From Chryseobacterium gallinarum (GTDB taxonomy: Bacteria > Bacteroidota > Bacteroidia > Flavobacteriales > Weeksellaceae): 64,000 nucleotides of DNA. Shown in pieces: positions 26,175 through 34,875 of this stretch (positions are counted from its first letter, which is position 1; the number at the start of each line of letters is the position of its first letter). Below the pieces are notes generated by a model. That model was not told the DNA's origin and searched no databases. It was given only the letters and a program-made list of their open reading frames with translations. The stretch spans positions 868,001 to 932,000 of the forward strand of contig NZ_CP009928.1 in the NCBI RefSeq assembly GCF_001021975.1, written 5' to 3'. The position numbers and the translations under genes are program-made.

Positions 26175-27191
26175 CTATAAAAATTCTTCTTCGGTCAATT
26201 CGTTGTTTATAGCCGCACCTGCAATATTTCCAGTTGAAACCGCATTAGCCACCGAACGCAAAGGATTGGTGTTATCGCCACAAGCATAGATACCCGGAAC
26301 CGTTGTTTGTTGAAACATATCCACTTTTATATGTCCCGTTTCTGTGACCTCACAACCTAAATCTATCGGAATTTTGCAATGTTGTTCAAACGGAATGGCC
26401 GCATAGGCTGCACCAAAGTTTTCTTTCGTTCCGTCTTCAAAAATCAATGCTGTCATATTTCCGTTTTGGTGGCGGATTGCTTTCACGGCTTTTTCAACGA
26501 TTTTGATTTGATGATTTTTCAGTTTGGCAAATTGTGCATCTTTAAAATCGGCTTTACCTCCGGTAACAATCGTGATTTTATCGGTCAGGTTATGGACTAA
26601 CGATGCAAGGTGAAAAGCCCTGTCCCCATTAGCGATAATAGCGGTTTGGGTTCCTTTAAATTCATAGCCGTGGCAGTACGGACAATGAATGACGGTCTTG
26701 CCCCAACATTCTTCAAAACCTTTTATATCGGGAAAGACATCTTTTATTCCGGTTGCAAAAACTAGCTTTTTCGCAGAAAATTGTTCTCCGGATTGTATAG
26801 TGATTTCAAAACCATTTTCAGCTTTCTTGCCTTTCGTAGCATAGCCTTCAGAGAATTTCACGGTATCGTATTGCAATACTTGTTCTTTGGCTTTTGCCGC
26901 AATCTCTCCGGGAACAGCCCCGTCCTGTGTAATGAAATTGTGCGAATGCGGCGTATAGCGATTGCAAGGTTTTCCACTGTCAATGATTAACACGTTACGT
27001 AACGAACGACCTAAGGCCATTGCCGCAGATAGTCCTGCATAGCTTCCGCCGATGATGATTACATCGAATTGATTATTGTCTGTCATACTGTTAAATTTTG
27101 AAAATATTGTTAATGGAAAAGGCAATGCTAATGCGGTTAATGCAAGCCCGCCTTGTTTGATGATTTCACGTCTTGTGAATGTATTGCTCAT
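26175..27191 (-). CDS. thioredoxin-reductase-like FAD/NAD(P) oxidoreductase with Tat-like leader
   Basis: A 338-residue two-dinucleotide-fold flavoprotein. FAD binding: DVIIIGGSYAGLSAAMALG near residue 43. Redox-active disulfide: HCPYCHGYE near 170. FAD C-terminal motif: GIYACGDNTNPLRS. The CPYC pair and length fit the thioredoxin reductase group. An extra N-terminal 35 residues precede the usual start region MTDNNQFDVIIIGG and contain TRREIIKQ followed by a hydrophobic run, like a twin-arginine signal, so it may be exported. An internal ATG (codon 36, at 27086) would give a cytoplasmic form. It is divergent from the Fur-family gene, with a palindrome between them. Confidence 0.85.
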   Translation of the reverse strand: MSNTFTRREIIKQGGLALTALALPFPLTIFSKFNSMTDNNQFDVIIIGGSYAGLSAAMALGRSLRNVLIIDSGKPCNRYTPHSHNFITQDGAVPGEIAAKAKEQVLQYDTVKFSEGYATKGKKAENGFEITIQSGEQFSAKKLVFATGIKDVFPDIKGFEECWGKTVIHCPYCHGYEFKGTQTAIIANGDRAFHLASLVHNLTDKITIVTGGKADFKDAQFAKLKNHQIKIVEKAVKAIRHQNGNMTALIFEDGTKENFGAAYAAIPFEQHCKIPIDLGCEVTETGHIKVDMFQQTTVPGIYACGDNTNPLRSVANAVSTGNIAGAAINNELTEEEFL

Positions 27192-27237
27192 GTTTTCAGC
27201 TCATATTTTTCCCTTTACAAAATTAGATAAATTTCTT

Positions 27238-27260
27238 TTAATGCGACATTGTCGCATTAA
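27238..27260. promoter_or_regulatory. 23-base palindrome, likely Fur-family operator
   Basis: The arms TTAATGCGACA and TGTCGCATTAA are perfect 11-base inverted repeats around one central base. It lies between the divergent flavoprotein and Fur-family genes. Fur-family regulators bind such dyads. I infer that the regulator at 27306 binds here and controls both genes. Confidence 0.7.
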
Positions 27261-27305
27261 TTTTTTGTAATTTTATAGCGATAATTTTTAGAATATTTTT
27301 GTACA

Positions 27306-27689
27306 ATGTTTAAACGAAGGAATACAGAGGCAAAAGGTGCTGTTCTATCGGTATTGACAAGAAAAAGAAGGGCAATGAGCCAAGATACTATAATACAACA
27401 AATGGGGGTTAAAGCAGATAGAGCAACTGTTTACCGTATATTAAATCGTCTTTGTGAAGACGAAATAGTTCATAAAATAATAGCTGATGATGGCAAACAG
27501 TATTTTGCTATGTGCGTGAGCTGTGATAATGATAAGATTCCTGCGAATCATTTTCATTTTCGTTGTGTAAAATGCGAGACTATCGAGTGTCTGCCAACAT
27601 TAATAGATTTTTCAGTCCCAAATGGTTATACGGTACAACGAATGAACTGTATCATAGTGGGTATTTGTAAAAATTGTTCTATGCATTAA
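27306..27689 (+). CDS. Fur-family metal-responsive regulator
   Basis: A 127-residue protein with a winged helix (MSQDTIIQQMGVKADRATVYRILNRLCEDEIVHKI) and a metal-binding C-terminus. The C-terminus has the pairs CVSC, CVKC and CKNC and the HFHF cluster, as in Fur/Zur/PerR proteins with a structural zinc site. The metal or peroxide specificity cannot be assigned from the sequence alone. It is divergent from the flavoprotein gene with an operator-like palindrome in the gap, so autoregulation and control of a redox enzyme are likely. Confidence 0.88.
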   Translation: MFKRRNTEAKGAVLSVLTRKRRAMSQDTIIQQMGVKADRATVYRILNRLCEDEIVHKIIADDGKQYFAMCVSCDNDKIPANHFHFRCVKCETIECLPTLIDFSVPNGYTVQRMNCIIVGICKNCSMH

Positions 27690-27835
27690 GCAAATGTAGC
27701 TTATGTAACGGGAAAGCGATAATCTGAAATAGAGTAAAAGGAAGCTTAAACTAAAGTTACCAGCAAGACTAAACGACCGTACAGTCCGACACTTGAAAAA
27801 AACAACGAAAGACTGTTCACTGCGCCGACAGACAA

Positions 27836-28213
27836 TCATTCAGACTTTCCGACAACAGTTTTGGGCAACTTGTGATATGTTACATACGACACAACAAGTA
27901 TTACCAAAACCACAATAGGTGCAATCGTATGGAAAGCATCATCGCCAACAACGATGTGAGCAATAATTGCCGAAACAAAACTGATTGCCAAGCCGATGTA
28001 AGACGCTTCTCGCACCAAACGGAAAGGCAACCAAATGGCAATTGCAGCAAGAAATTTGGCGATAGCCAATTCTATTCTGAAATAATCGGGAAAACCTAAA
28101 TGCTCAAATGCCCATTTTAGTTGAGGATTTGTCAGGTAGGCGTAGGATGAAAAAAGCATATTGATTGAGATAAGCCCTGTCGTAATGTAATACGTGATTT
28201 TTGTTGCTTTCAT
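27836..28213 (-). CDS. DoxX-family membrane protein
   Basis: A 125-residue protein with four hydrophobic segments and the sequences FPDYFRIELAIAKFLAAIAIWLP and YIGLAISFVSAIIAHIV, typical of the DoxX/DoxD-like family of small quinone- or redox-linked membrane proteins. The function is uncertain. It is divergent from the HxlR regulator at 28317 across a 103-base gap with repeats, a common pair for HxlR-controlled genes. Confidence 0.85.
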   Translation of the reverse strand: MKATKITYYITTGLISINMLFSSYAYLTNPQLKWAFEHLGFPDYFRIELAIAKFLAAIAIWLPFRLVREASYIGLAISFVSAIIAHIVVGDDAFHTIAPIVVLVILVVSYVTYHKLPKTVVGKSE

Positions 28214-28252
28214 TTTTTTATTGTTTTGATGTTGCTAATTTACTTACATTTG

Positions 28253-28291
28253 CTAATAAATTATTAGTAGTAAACTAAAGGTTAGTAGTAA
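28253..28291. promoter_or_regulatory. palindrome and direct repeats between doxX-like and hxlR-like genes
   Basis: CTAATAA-A-TTATTAG is a 15-base palindrome at 28253-28267. TTAGTAGTAA occurs twice, at 28264 and 28282, 18 bases apart. They lie in the shared promoter gap and are candidate HxlR binding sites. Confidence 0.5.
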
Positions 28292-28316
28292 TATATAGGT
28301 TACTGCAAAGAAAAGT

Positions 28317-28676
28317 ATGGGGCAAAAAATAGTGTATTCGCACACGGCTTGTGCAAAAAATATAGATGCCGTTGAGGACGCTCTATATGTATTGGGCGGA
28401 AAATGGAAACTACGGATAGTCATCGCATTGGAAAGCGGACATTGCCGTTTTAATGAACTACAACGGGTAATCAAAGGCATTTCGGCAAGGGTGCTTTCAA
28501 ACGAATTGAAACAGTTGGAAATGAATGGCTTAGTAAAGAGGGTAGTTCACGCAGATAAAACGCCTGTTGTTGTAGAGTATCGTCCAACAGAATACGCCTC
28601 AACACTCAAAGACGTTGTTTCTGCATTAGCCGACTGGGGACAAAAACATAGAAAGAAAATTACGACAAACCGATAA
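28317..28676 (+). CDS. HxlR-family transcription regulator
   Basis: A 119-residue winged-helix HxlR protein. ACAKNIDAVEDALYVLGGKWKLRIVIAL is the typical start with a Cys near residue 12 that can act as a redox or electrophile sensor. RFNELQRVIKGISARVLSNELKQLE is the recognition helix, with the wing VVVEYRPTEYA. It is divergent from the DoxX gene, its likely target. Confidence 0.92.
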   Translation: MGQKIVYSHTACAKNIDAVEDALYVLGGKWKLRIVIALESGHCRFNELQRVIKGISARVLSNELKQLEMNGLVKRVVHADKTPVVVEYRPTEYASTLKDVVSALADWGQKHRKKITTNR

Positions 28677-28965
28677 TACAAAAGCCCGCGCTGGCAACAT
28701 CGGTTTTACAAGAGCCGGGAAGAACATCCTCATATGAAAGTTTTCGCTATATCTGTAGCTCCTCCGTGCTTCGCAAGAAAGTACGTGCTAAAAATCCCCG
28801 TCTTCGCCCCCCCAAAAAAAAGCCGTTAAATGCACCTTGAAATGTAATAAGCTCTCTTCCTATGTCTAATACTGATAAATTTGAATATTATACTTTATGA
28901 TGATTTAGTCCCTTAATATCAAATGAATGTTTGTCAGTAGCACATTATATTTGAATTGTGTAAAT

Positions 28966-29892
28966 ATGGAAAATATAGAATCATTAAAAGAATATTACCA
29001 AATAACGAAGAAAAAAGTACCTGAAGACTTACTAATTCAAAGTAGGTGTCCTATACATTTTAATATTCTGAGGAAGAAAGAAAAATGTTGTGTAGGTGGT
29101 TTGCCTTTTGCCCGACGTGATTACTGGAAAATTACCTTATTTGATAACCGTGCAGAGTTAATAACAAAACAAGGAAATGTTATCATCAATAAACCTTGCA
29201 TTTTCTTTTCCCGACCTAATATGGAATATGGCTGGAAATTATTAGATGAAGAGCAAACAGGATTTATTTGCTTATTTAATGACGAATACCTAACATATGA
29301 TTTAAAGCCAATCTTCGAACTATTGACTCGTACTTTAAATGCAAGTCAGACCTCTTTCTTGCTTTTAGAACAAGACACTTATCGTTTGCTATTCTTTTAT
29401 TTTGAACAACTCTACAATGCCTACCACAGTGATTTTGAGTACAGAAAAGAAGTTGTACAAAAGTGGCTTCAGCTCATTGCTTATCAGGTTATTTGGACAC
29501 AGTCTATAAATAATCCGGTAGAGTTAAAACAAGACGCAAAAAGCAGGATTGTCAATGAGTTTGTCAATGCGTTGCAAAGCCAATTTCCGGTTGACTCTCC
29601 TCTGAATCCTATTCGGCTAAAAACGCCCTCCGATTTTGCTAATTTACTCCACGTCCATGTCAATCACTTAAATCACTGTTTGAAGTCGCAAACAGGTAAA
29701 TCTACTACACAGCTGATAAACGAAAGAATTACTGCTGAGGCTAAAGGTTTGCTACAATATTCTGACTGGAACATTTCTGAAATAGCTGAAGCTTTAGGAT
29801 TTGAATATGTACAGCATTTTACCCTGTTCTTTAAGAAAAAGATTGGCATTTCTCCCACAGAATTCAGATTGAAAGAAATGAATAATATTTGA
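28966..29892 (+). CDS. AraC-family transcription regulator
   Basis: A 308-residue regulator with an N-terminal cupin-like domain (FARRDYWKITLFDNRAEL) and a C-terminal AraC HTH pair (DFANLLHVHVNHLNHCLKSQTG and NISEIAEALGFEYVQHFTLFFKKKIG). The frame is open from 28927, but a -7-like TATATTTG at 28946-28953 lies inside that extension, so transcription would start after it. I therefore chose ATG 28966 (MENIESL). It lies 86 bases before the MFS transporter at 29979 and is its probable activator. Confidence 0.88.
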   Translation: MENIESLKEYYQITKKKVPEDLLIQSRCPIHFNILRKKEKCCVGGLPFARRDYWKITLFDNRAELITKQGNVIINKPCIFFSRPNMEYGWKLLDEEQTGFICLFNDEYLTYDLKPIFELLTRTLNASQTSFLLLEQDTYRLLFFYFEQLYNAYHSDFEYRKEVVQKWLQLIAYQVIWTQSINNPVELKQDAKSRIVNEFVNALQSQFPVDSPLNPIRLKTPSDFANLLHVHVNHLNHCLKSQTGKSTTQLINERITAEAKGLLQYSDWNISEIAEALGFEYVQHFTLFFKKKIGISPTEFRLKEMNNI

Positions 29893-29978
29893 TTTTCGTA
29901 AAACCTTGTTTGAATCTTTTAATAAATCCCCTTCAATCGCTTTCTAATTTTGCTTGTTTAAAAATGAGATAAAGTAAG

Positions 29979-31175
29979 ATGAGAAGACTTAAAAAGAAAA
30001 ATGAAGGTATCAGTACTGTTTTGGCATTTGCACTTGTCCCACTGTCTGGTTTTGCTATGGACGTTTACATTCCGTCATTTCCTCACATGGCATATGACCT
30101 ACAGACTAGCGAATCTAATATTAAATTGACATTAACTTTATTTATAGTTAGTTATGGTATATCGCAATTGTTTGTTGGAAGTATTTCTGACAGCTTTGGC
30201 AGATACAAGATTAACATCATATCTCTGATTGTTTTGATTTTGTCCTCATTAGGGATAGCACTTAGCAGCGACTTAACCTTTATCCTTGGGATGCGTTTTA
30301 TACAGGGTATAGCCATTTCTTTTATTGCGGTATGTAAACGTTCTTTTTTTGTGGACGTATATACTGGAGATAAACGAAAGCACTACACTAGTCTGGTAAC
30401 CGTTGTATGGTCAGCTGCACCAATACTCGCACCATTTCTGGGAGGCTTTTTACAAGAAAGTTTTGGATGGCGTGCCAATTTTTATTTTCTGGCCTTATAT
30501 GCAAGTATTATGCTTGTTTTGGAATGGATATACAGTGGTGAAACCATCCGTGAAAAACATCCCTTTAAACTGAGGTATATTTTTTCCATGTACGATCGTT
30601 TGATGAACGCGACTGATTTCAGTCTTGGAATTATTGTATTGGGATTAAGTTATAGCATGGTAATGGTTTTTGGGATGAGTATTCCATTTATTGTGGAGCA
30701 TGAATATCATCTTTCTGCATTGTACTCCGGTTATTGTGCTTTAATATCGGGATTGGCTATTTTTGGGGGAGGATTTTTGAGTAAAAAGTTGGTCAACAAA
30801 CCCCTCTATAACAAGCTACAATTAGCGAACATTTCTCAATTACTCATTGTAGCAGTGATGCTATTTACAGCAAGCATTTTTCACCAATTGTACATTATGA
30901 TGCTTTTTGTGTTTTTGATTCATTTTTGGCAAGGGTTTACTTATAATACTTATTTCACGTACGCTATCACAAGTCAGCCCAAATTTTCCGCTACCGCAGG
31001 TGGGTTAGCCGGAGGTGGGTCTTTTATCGTATTTTCCATAACTAGCTATCTTGTGGTACATCTCATTACGATTAGTGATCAATGGACATTGGGTTTAGCA
31101 TATTTAATATTTTTGTTAAGCATTCAATTTTTATTATATTTTGTACGTCAGGCGATTCAGAAAACACATGAGTAA
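29979..31175 (+). CDS. MFS transporter, Bcr/CflA drug-efflux type
   Basis: A 398-residue membrane protein with about 12 transmembrane segments. The motif-A-like loop is LFVGSISDSFGRYKI near residue 65. The early segment PLSGFAMDVYIPSFPHMAYDL has the D-x-Y-x-P-x-x-P pattern found at the first helix of the Bcr/CflA subfamily of proton-driven drug exporters. The substrate is unknown. It lies directly after an AraC-family regulator. Confidence 0.85.
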   Translation: MRRLKKKNEGISTVLAFALVPLSGFAMDVYIPSFPHMAYDLQTSESNIKLTLTLFIVSYGISQLFVGSISDSFGRYKINIISLIVLILSSLGIALSSDLTFILGMRFIQGIAISFIAVCKRSFFVDVYTGDKRKHYTSLVTVVWSAAPILAPFLGGFLQESFGWRANFYFLALYASIMLVLEWIYSGETIREKHPFKLRYIFSMYDRLMNATDFSLGIIVLGLSYSMVMVFGMSIPFIVEHEYHLSALYSGYCALISGLAIFGGGFLSKKLVNKPLYNKLQLANISQLLIVAVMLFTASIFHQLYIMMLFVFLIHFWQGFTYNTYFTYAITSQPKFSATAGGLAGGGSFIVFSITSYLVVHLITISDQWTLGLAYLIFLLSIQFLLYFVRQAIQKTHE

Positions 31176-31436
31176 TGCCAAGCCAGTAGAGCATCCCTAT
31201 ATGAACTCTTAGATTGGCTATAATTCCACTTCGCTTTTTTTAATCGTCAATTTATATGGGTTGGATAACAAAGAAAAAATGAATCAACAAGCAAACGAAA
31301 TGAGAAATTAAAGAGACACGTATGACTTATTTGATAGAAGAAAAATAAACCCGATTATTCAAAAGTAATTCACCTCAAAATAATAAGAGTTAGAATTCCG
31401 AAAATCATCCGATATTTTTTTCGTTCCTTTGCATAA

Positions 31437-31450
31437 ATACTAAGCAGTAT
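31437..31450. promoter_or_regulatory. palindrome at the TetR gene start (ATACTAAGCAGTAT)
   Basis: An imperfect dyad, ATACT-4-AGTAT, lies six bases before the tetR-type start codon and covers the expected transcription start. The same arms occur at 43457-43470, and a variant at 32062-32075. Likely autoregulatory operator. Confidence 0.55.
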
Positions 31451-31455
31451 CTATT

Positions 31456-32046
31456 ATGAAAAAGGCGGAAGCAACACGGTTGATGATTTTACAGAAAGCG
31501 TTTGAACTGATTTATGTTAAAGGTTATCAGACGACAAGCATTGACGACATTATTGCCACGACAAAAGTTACCAAAGGGGCTTTTTACTACCATTTCAAAA
31601 CCAAAGACGAAATGGGACTTGCCATCATCAACGAAATCCTAAAGCCGACACTTACAAATAGTTTTATTGAGCCACTTCAAACCGAAGAGAATCCATTAGA
31701 TGCAATTTATAACCTAATGGACAATCTTTTAATGAAAAATGATTTTCTGAAAGTGGAATACGGTTGTCCCGCATCCAATTTTACGCAAGAAATGACCCCG
31801 TGGAATTCGGAATTTAATAAGGCTTTGAATGAATTAACTCAAGAATGGACAAAAGCAATAACCGCTACCATCGAAAGAGGCAAGAAAAGCGGTACGATCC
31901 GTAAGGACGTAAATGCGAAACAGGTAACTATCTTTGTTATGTCGGGCTATTGGGGCATCCGGAATTTGGGAAAATTAGAGAACAGCAAAAAAGTGTATGT
32001 ATCTTATTTAAAACAACTTAAAATCTATTTGGATAGTTTGAAATAA
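31456..32046 (+). CDS. TetR/AcrR-family transcription regulator
   Basis: A 196-residue repressor. The N-terminal HTH reads ATRLMILQKAFELIYVKGY, then TSIDDIIATTKVTKGAFYYHFKTKDEMG. The C-terminal helical ligand domain contains YGCPASNFTQEMTPWNSEF, a pattern common in TetR proteins that sense reactive electrophiles. A palindrome overlaps its own promoter and a related one lies upstream of the membrane-protein operon at 43512, so it may control both. Confidence 0.9.
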   Translation: MKKAEATRLMILQKAFELIYVKGYQTTSIDDIIATTKVTKGAFYYHFKTKDEMGLAIINEILKPTLTNSFIEPLQTEENPLDAIYNLMDNLLMKNDFLKVEYGCPASNFTQEMTPWNSEFNKALNELTQEWTKAITATIERGKKSGTIRKDVNAKQVTIFVMSGYWGIRNLGKLENSKKVYVSYLKQLKIYLDSLK

Positions 32047-32061
32047 TTTTTCTCAAAAAAC

Positions 32062-32075
32062 ATACCGAATGGTAT
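32062..32075. promoter_or_regulatory. palindrome after the TetR gene (ATACCGAATGGTAT)
   Basis: ATACC-4-GGTAT, the same architecture as the TetR-gene palindrome with one changed base per arm. It lies upstream of the remnant at 32109. Confidence 0.45.
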
Positions 32076-32108
32076 TTTTAAGATTCAAATTTGCAAGTCA
32101 GATAAAAT

Positions 32109-32297
32109 ATGCAAACATCATTCTTAAAATACAGTAACCAATACATTGGGTACAGCGTTGATAGGGTTCATATTTCACATCATATTGTATATAAACGAAC
32201 AGGAGAATTGTCCGAAATGGACAATGCTCTTCGCTACCTAACCACAGCCATTCCCCATATTCAAGTTATAATAACAACAAATAACTCCTGTCAATAA
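32109..32297 (+). pseudogene. remnant related to the membrane-protein gene at 43951
   Basis: A 62-codon frame whose C-terminal half, MDNALRYLTTAIPHIQVII, resembles TDNAFRHWTATVAHIQLMI of the protein encoded at 43951. It ends shortly after the match and lacks the membrane segments of the full gene. With the related palindrome 34 bases upstream, it looks like what is left of a second copy of the TetR-controlled operon. Short similarity seen by eye only. Confidence 0.4.
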
Positions 32298-32298
32298 A

Positions 32299-33156
32299 AT
32301 GGAAACTCCCATAAGTAACATTCCCACACATTCTTTTAATATGGAGGAGAATTCCGGAATATTTGTAACCAAAATAACTTCGGAAACCTTTGATGAAAAT
32401 GTTGAATCGGGTCAAGCACATCGGCATAACAGCCATGTTTTGGGATTGCATTTAAAAGGAATATCTCTTGTGGAACTGGATTTTAAACAGTACCAAATAA
32501 AACATCCGTCCGTTTTGTATCAGTCTCCCAATCAGGTGCATAGAATACTGAATATCGATGAAATAGAAATGTTCTTATTGGTAATGGAGCAAGAACTTAT
32601 TGATAAAAACCTCCATAAATATCTCCAGGGAATCATTACGCCACATCCCCTGCACCTAAGATCTGATGAAATGAATATTTTAGAACAGGCTTTCTTATTA
32701 TGTGCTAATCTTCATGATAAAAAGGAGGATAAATTCTATTTCCATTCATTAAAGAATGCTTCTAATGCCCTCATCGGCCTATATCTTTCTTTTTACCTAA
32801 AATCGTTGCAGTCACAAGAACAGCTTTCCAGATTTGAACGAATACACTATGACTTTCTAAAACTGCTGGAAGTACAATTCAAAGTTTGGAAACGCCCTTC
32901 CGATTATGCTCAAAAATTAAACATCTCAGTAGCCTACCTTAATGAATGTGTAAAAACAGTAACTGGTTTTACCGTTTCTTATCACATTCAACAGAGGGTT
33001 GTCTTAGAAGCCAAGCGCCTGCTGTACTATGCCGACAAATCCGTAAAAGAAATTGCAAACGAATTGGGCTATGATGATTACCCGTATTTTTCGAGATTGT
33101 TCTCTAAAGTTGCCGGAATGACTGCTTCGACATTCAAGAACAAAAACCACGTTTAG
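32299..33156 (+). CDS. AraC-family transcription regulator
   Basis: A 285-residue regulator with a cupin-like sensor (SGQAHRHNSHVLGLHLKG and HPSVLYQSPNQVHRIL) and a C-terminal AraC HTH pair (YAQKLNISVAYLNECVKTVTG and SVKEIANELGYDDYPYFSRLFSKVAG). It is followed after 78 bases by the siderophore-interacting-type flavoprotein at 33235, its likely target. Confidence 0.9.
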   Translation: METPISNIPTHSFNMEENSGIFVTKITSETFDENVESGQAHRHNSHVLGLHLKGISLVELDFKQYQIKHPSVLYQSPNQVHRILNIDEIEMFLLVMEQELIDKNLHKYLQGIITPHPLHLRSDEMNILEQAFLLCANLHDKKEDKFYFHSLKNASNALIGLYLSFYLKSLQSQEQLSRFERIHYDFLKLLEVQFKVWKRPSDYAQKLNISVAYLNECVKTVTGFTVSYHIQQRVVLEAKRLLYYADKSVKEIANELGYDDYPYFSRLFSKVAGMTASTFKNKNHV

Positions 33157-33234
33157 TCCAATACTTACCTCTATTGTATACTTTCTCGGTTTATCAATTC
33201 TTCAGTTATTTGCATAACTAAAATAAATAACATT

Positions 33235-33951
33235 ATGCCAAGAGCTCCCAAATGGTTATTTGATACCGTTGATTTACTTACGACAAAACTTCCCGACGTA
33301 ACAGTAGATGAAACCGTTTTCTTATCACCATCAGTAAAGAAAATTCGGATGTCCGGAGTCTTTGACAAAGTAAAATTGACTGTTGGTGCATATATTGATT
33401 TCAGAGTAACAGAAACCGAAGTTAGACGCTACACTGTTTCAAATTTTGATAAGGAAACACAAAGTATGGAGTTTATCGTTCACCTTCATGGCAAAGGTTG
33501 TGGCGCTGATTACATGAACGCCTTGCAACCGGGCGACGTACTATCTTTAAATAAACCCAGTACGATGATAAAATATTATGATTCATCCTTTCAGCAATAC
33601 ATTATTTTTGGAGATGAGTCTTCTTTGGGATTGGCACAATCATTTGCTCCTGTATTAAAGCAAAACAAGCATATATTTCAGTTTATTTTTGAATTAGACG
33701 AGGAAAATCTAAAAATTCCTGAAATCTTGGGACTGGAGTCGGTTATTGTTTATCCCAAAACAGGATTATTTAAAAACGAGGATTGGATAAAGCAATTGCC
33801 CGTATTTCCTCTTCAAAATGAAGCTCATATCAAGTTTATCCTCACAGGAAATGTAAAATCAGCTCAAACCTTTAGAAAAGTTATAAAAGATACAACGAAG
33901 AGCAAAGTATATCTGCATGGCTATTGGTTAGAAGGCAAAAAAGGATTATAA
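33235..33951 (+). CDS. siderophore-interacting-protein-like FAD reductase
   Basis: A 238-residue protein with the FAD-binding motif RRYTVSNF (about residue 62) of ferredoxin-reductase-like SIP proteins, the HGKGCGADYM segment and the C-terminal YWLEGKKG, which matches the conserved end (YW-G) of the family. Such proteins reduce ferric siderophores to release iron. The role in iron use here is inferred. It follows an AraC gene. It is slightly shorter than many SIPs but looks complete. Confidence 0.82.
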   Translation: MPRAPKWLFDTVDLLTTKLPDVTVDETVFLSPSVKKIRMSGVFDKVKLTVGAYIDFRVTETEVRRYTVSNFDKETQSMEFIVHLHGKGCGADYMNALQPGDVLSLNKPSTMIKYYDSSFQQYIIFGDESSLGLAQSFAPVLKQNKHIFQFIFELDEENLKIPEILGLESVIVYPKTGLFKNEDWIKQLPVFPLQNEAHIKFILTGNVKSAQTFRKVIKDTTKSKVYLHGYWLEGKKGL

Positions 33952-34001
33952 AGGTTAATATTTATTAAATTTGCAATGTAAAAGCAACCATCTAAATAAA
34001 G

Positions 34002-34766
34002 ATGTCCATAACAAAACACGAAGAATTAATAGGAATGCAGAAAGTAAGCGAGGCAGTTGCTTACACTTTGAAAGAAATGCGGAACTATGCAAGACCCGGT
34101 ATCACTACAAAACAACTAGACGACTTTGGTGCGAAAATACTTTCGGATTTCGGTGCAAAATCCGCACCTTATTTGACTTATGGCTTTCCGGGATGGACTT
34201 GCATAAGTGTGAACAATGAATTTTGCCACGGCATCCCGTCCGAGAAAAGAATATTAAAAGAGGGCGATTTGGTAAACATTGACGTTTCTGCCGAACTTAA
34301 CGGCTTTTGGTCGGACAATGGTGGTTCATTTGTACTTGGAGAAGACATCAACCAACATCAAAAATTGGTGGATGCATCCAAAGAAATCCTACAAAAAGCC
34401 ATCGTTAATATTAAGGGTGGCGTAAAAATTTCAGAAGTCGGGCACATCATGGAAACCGAAGCCAAGAAAAGAGGTTTCAAGGTCGTTAAAAATTTGGGTG
34501 GACACGGCATCGGAAGGGGTTTGCACGAACAACCCGATGAAATAATGAACTACAAAAACCGATTTGACCAAAGACGGTTTAGAAAAAATTCAGTGGTTGC
34601 CATTGAAACGTTTATTACCACAACTTCAACCTATGCAACAGAATTAAATGATGGTTGGACAATGGTGGGAAACAAAGGCGGTTTTATGGCGCAACACGAA
34701 CATACCATCGTCGTTACAGACGGTAAACCGATGATTCTAACTGAAATGAATGGAATTTGGAATTGA
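34002..34766 (+). CDS. map: type I methionine aminopeptidase
   Basis: A 254-residue Met aminopeptidase. The metal ligands are visible: Asp in VNIDVSAELNGFWSDNGGS (two Asp), His in GHGIGRGLHEQP, Glu in VVAIETFIT and Glu in QHEHTIVV. The C-terminus is complete, so it is probably active. It removes the initiator Met from new proteins after peptide deformylase, and a deformylase gene lies in the same cargo region (41335). A housekeeping copy must exist elsewhere, so this is an extra one. Confidence 0.92.
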   Translation: MSITKHEELIGMQKVSEAVAYTLKEMRNYARPGITTKQLDDFGAKILSDFGAKSAPYLTYGFPGWTCISVNNEFCHGIPSEKRILKEGDLVNIDVSAELNGFWSDNGGSFVLGEDINQHQKLVDASKEILQKAIVNIKGGVKISEVGHIMETEAKKRGFKVVKNLGGHGIGRGLHEQPDEIMNYKNRFDQRRFRKNSVVAIETFITTTSTYATELNDGWTMVGNKGGFMAQHEHTIVVTDGKPMILTEMNGIWN

Positions 34767-34875
34767 AAAATTAAATTCGCCAAAAAGAAAATCAACTTGA
34801 AATTGTATCTATATAAACACGGAGGGGTTGGGATGATTGTACTTAATTTTGCTAAATTTGTTAGAAAACATCATG

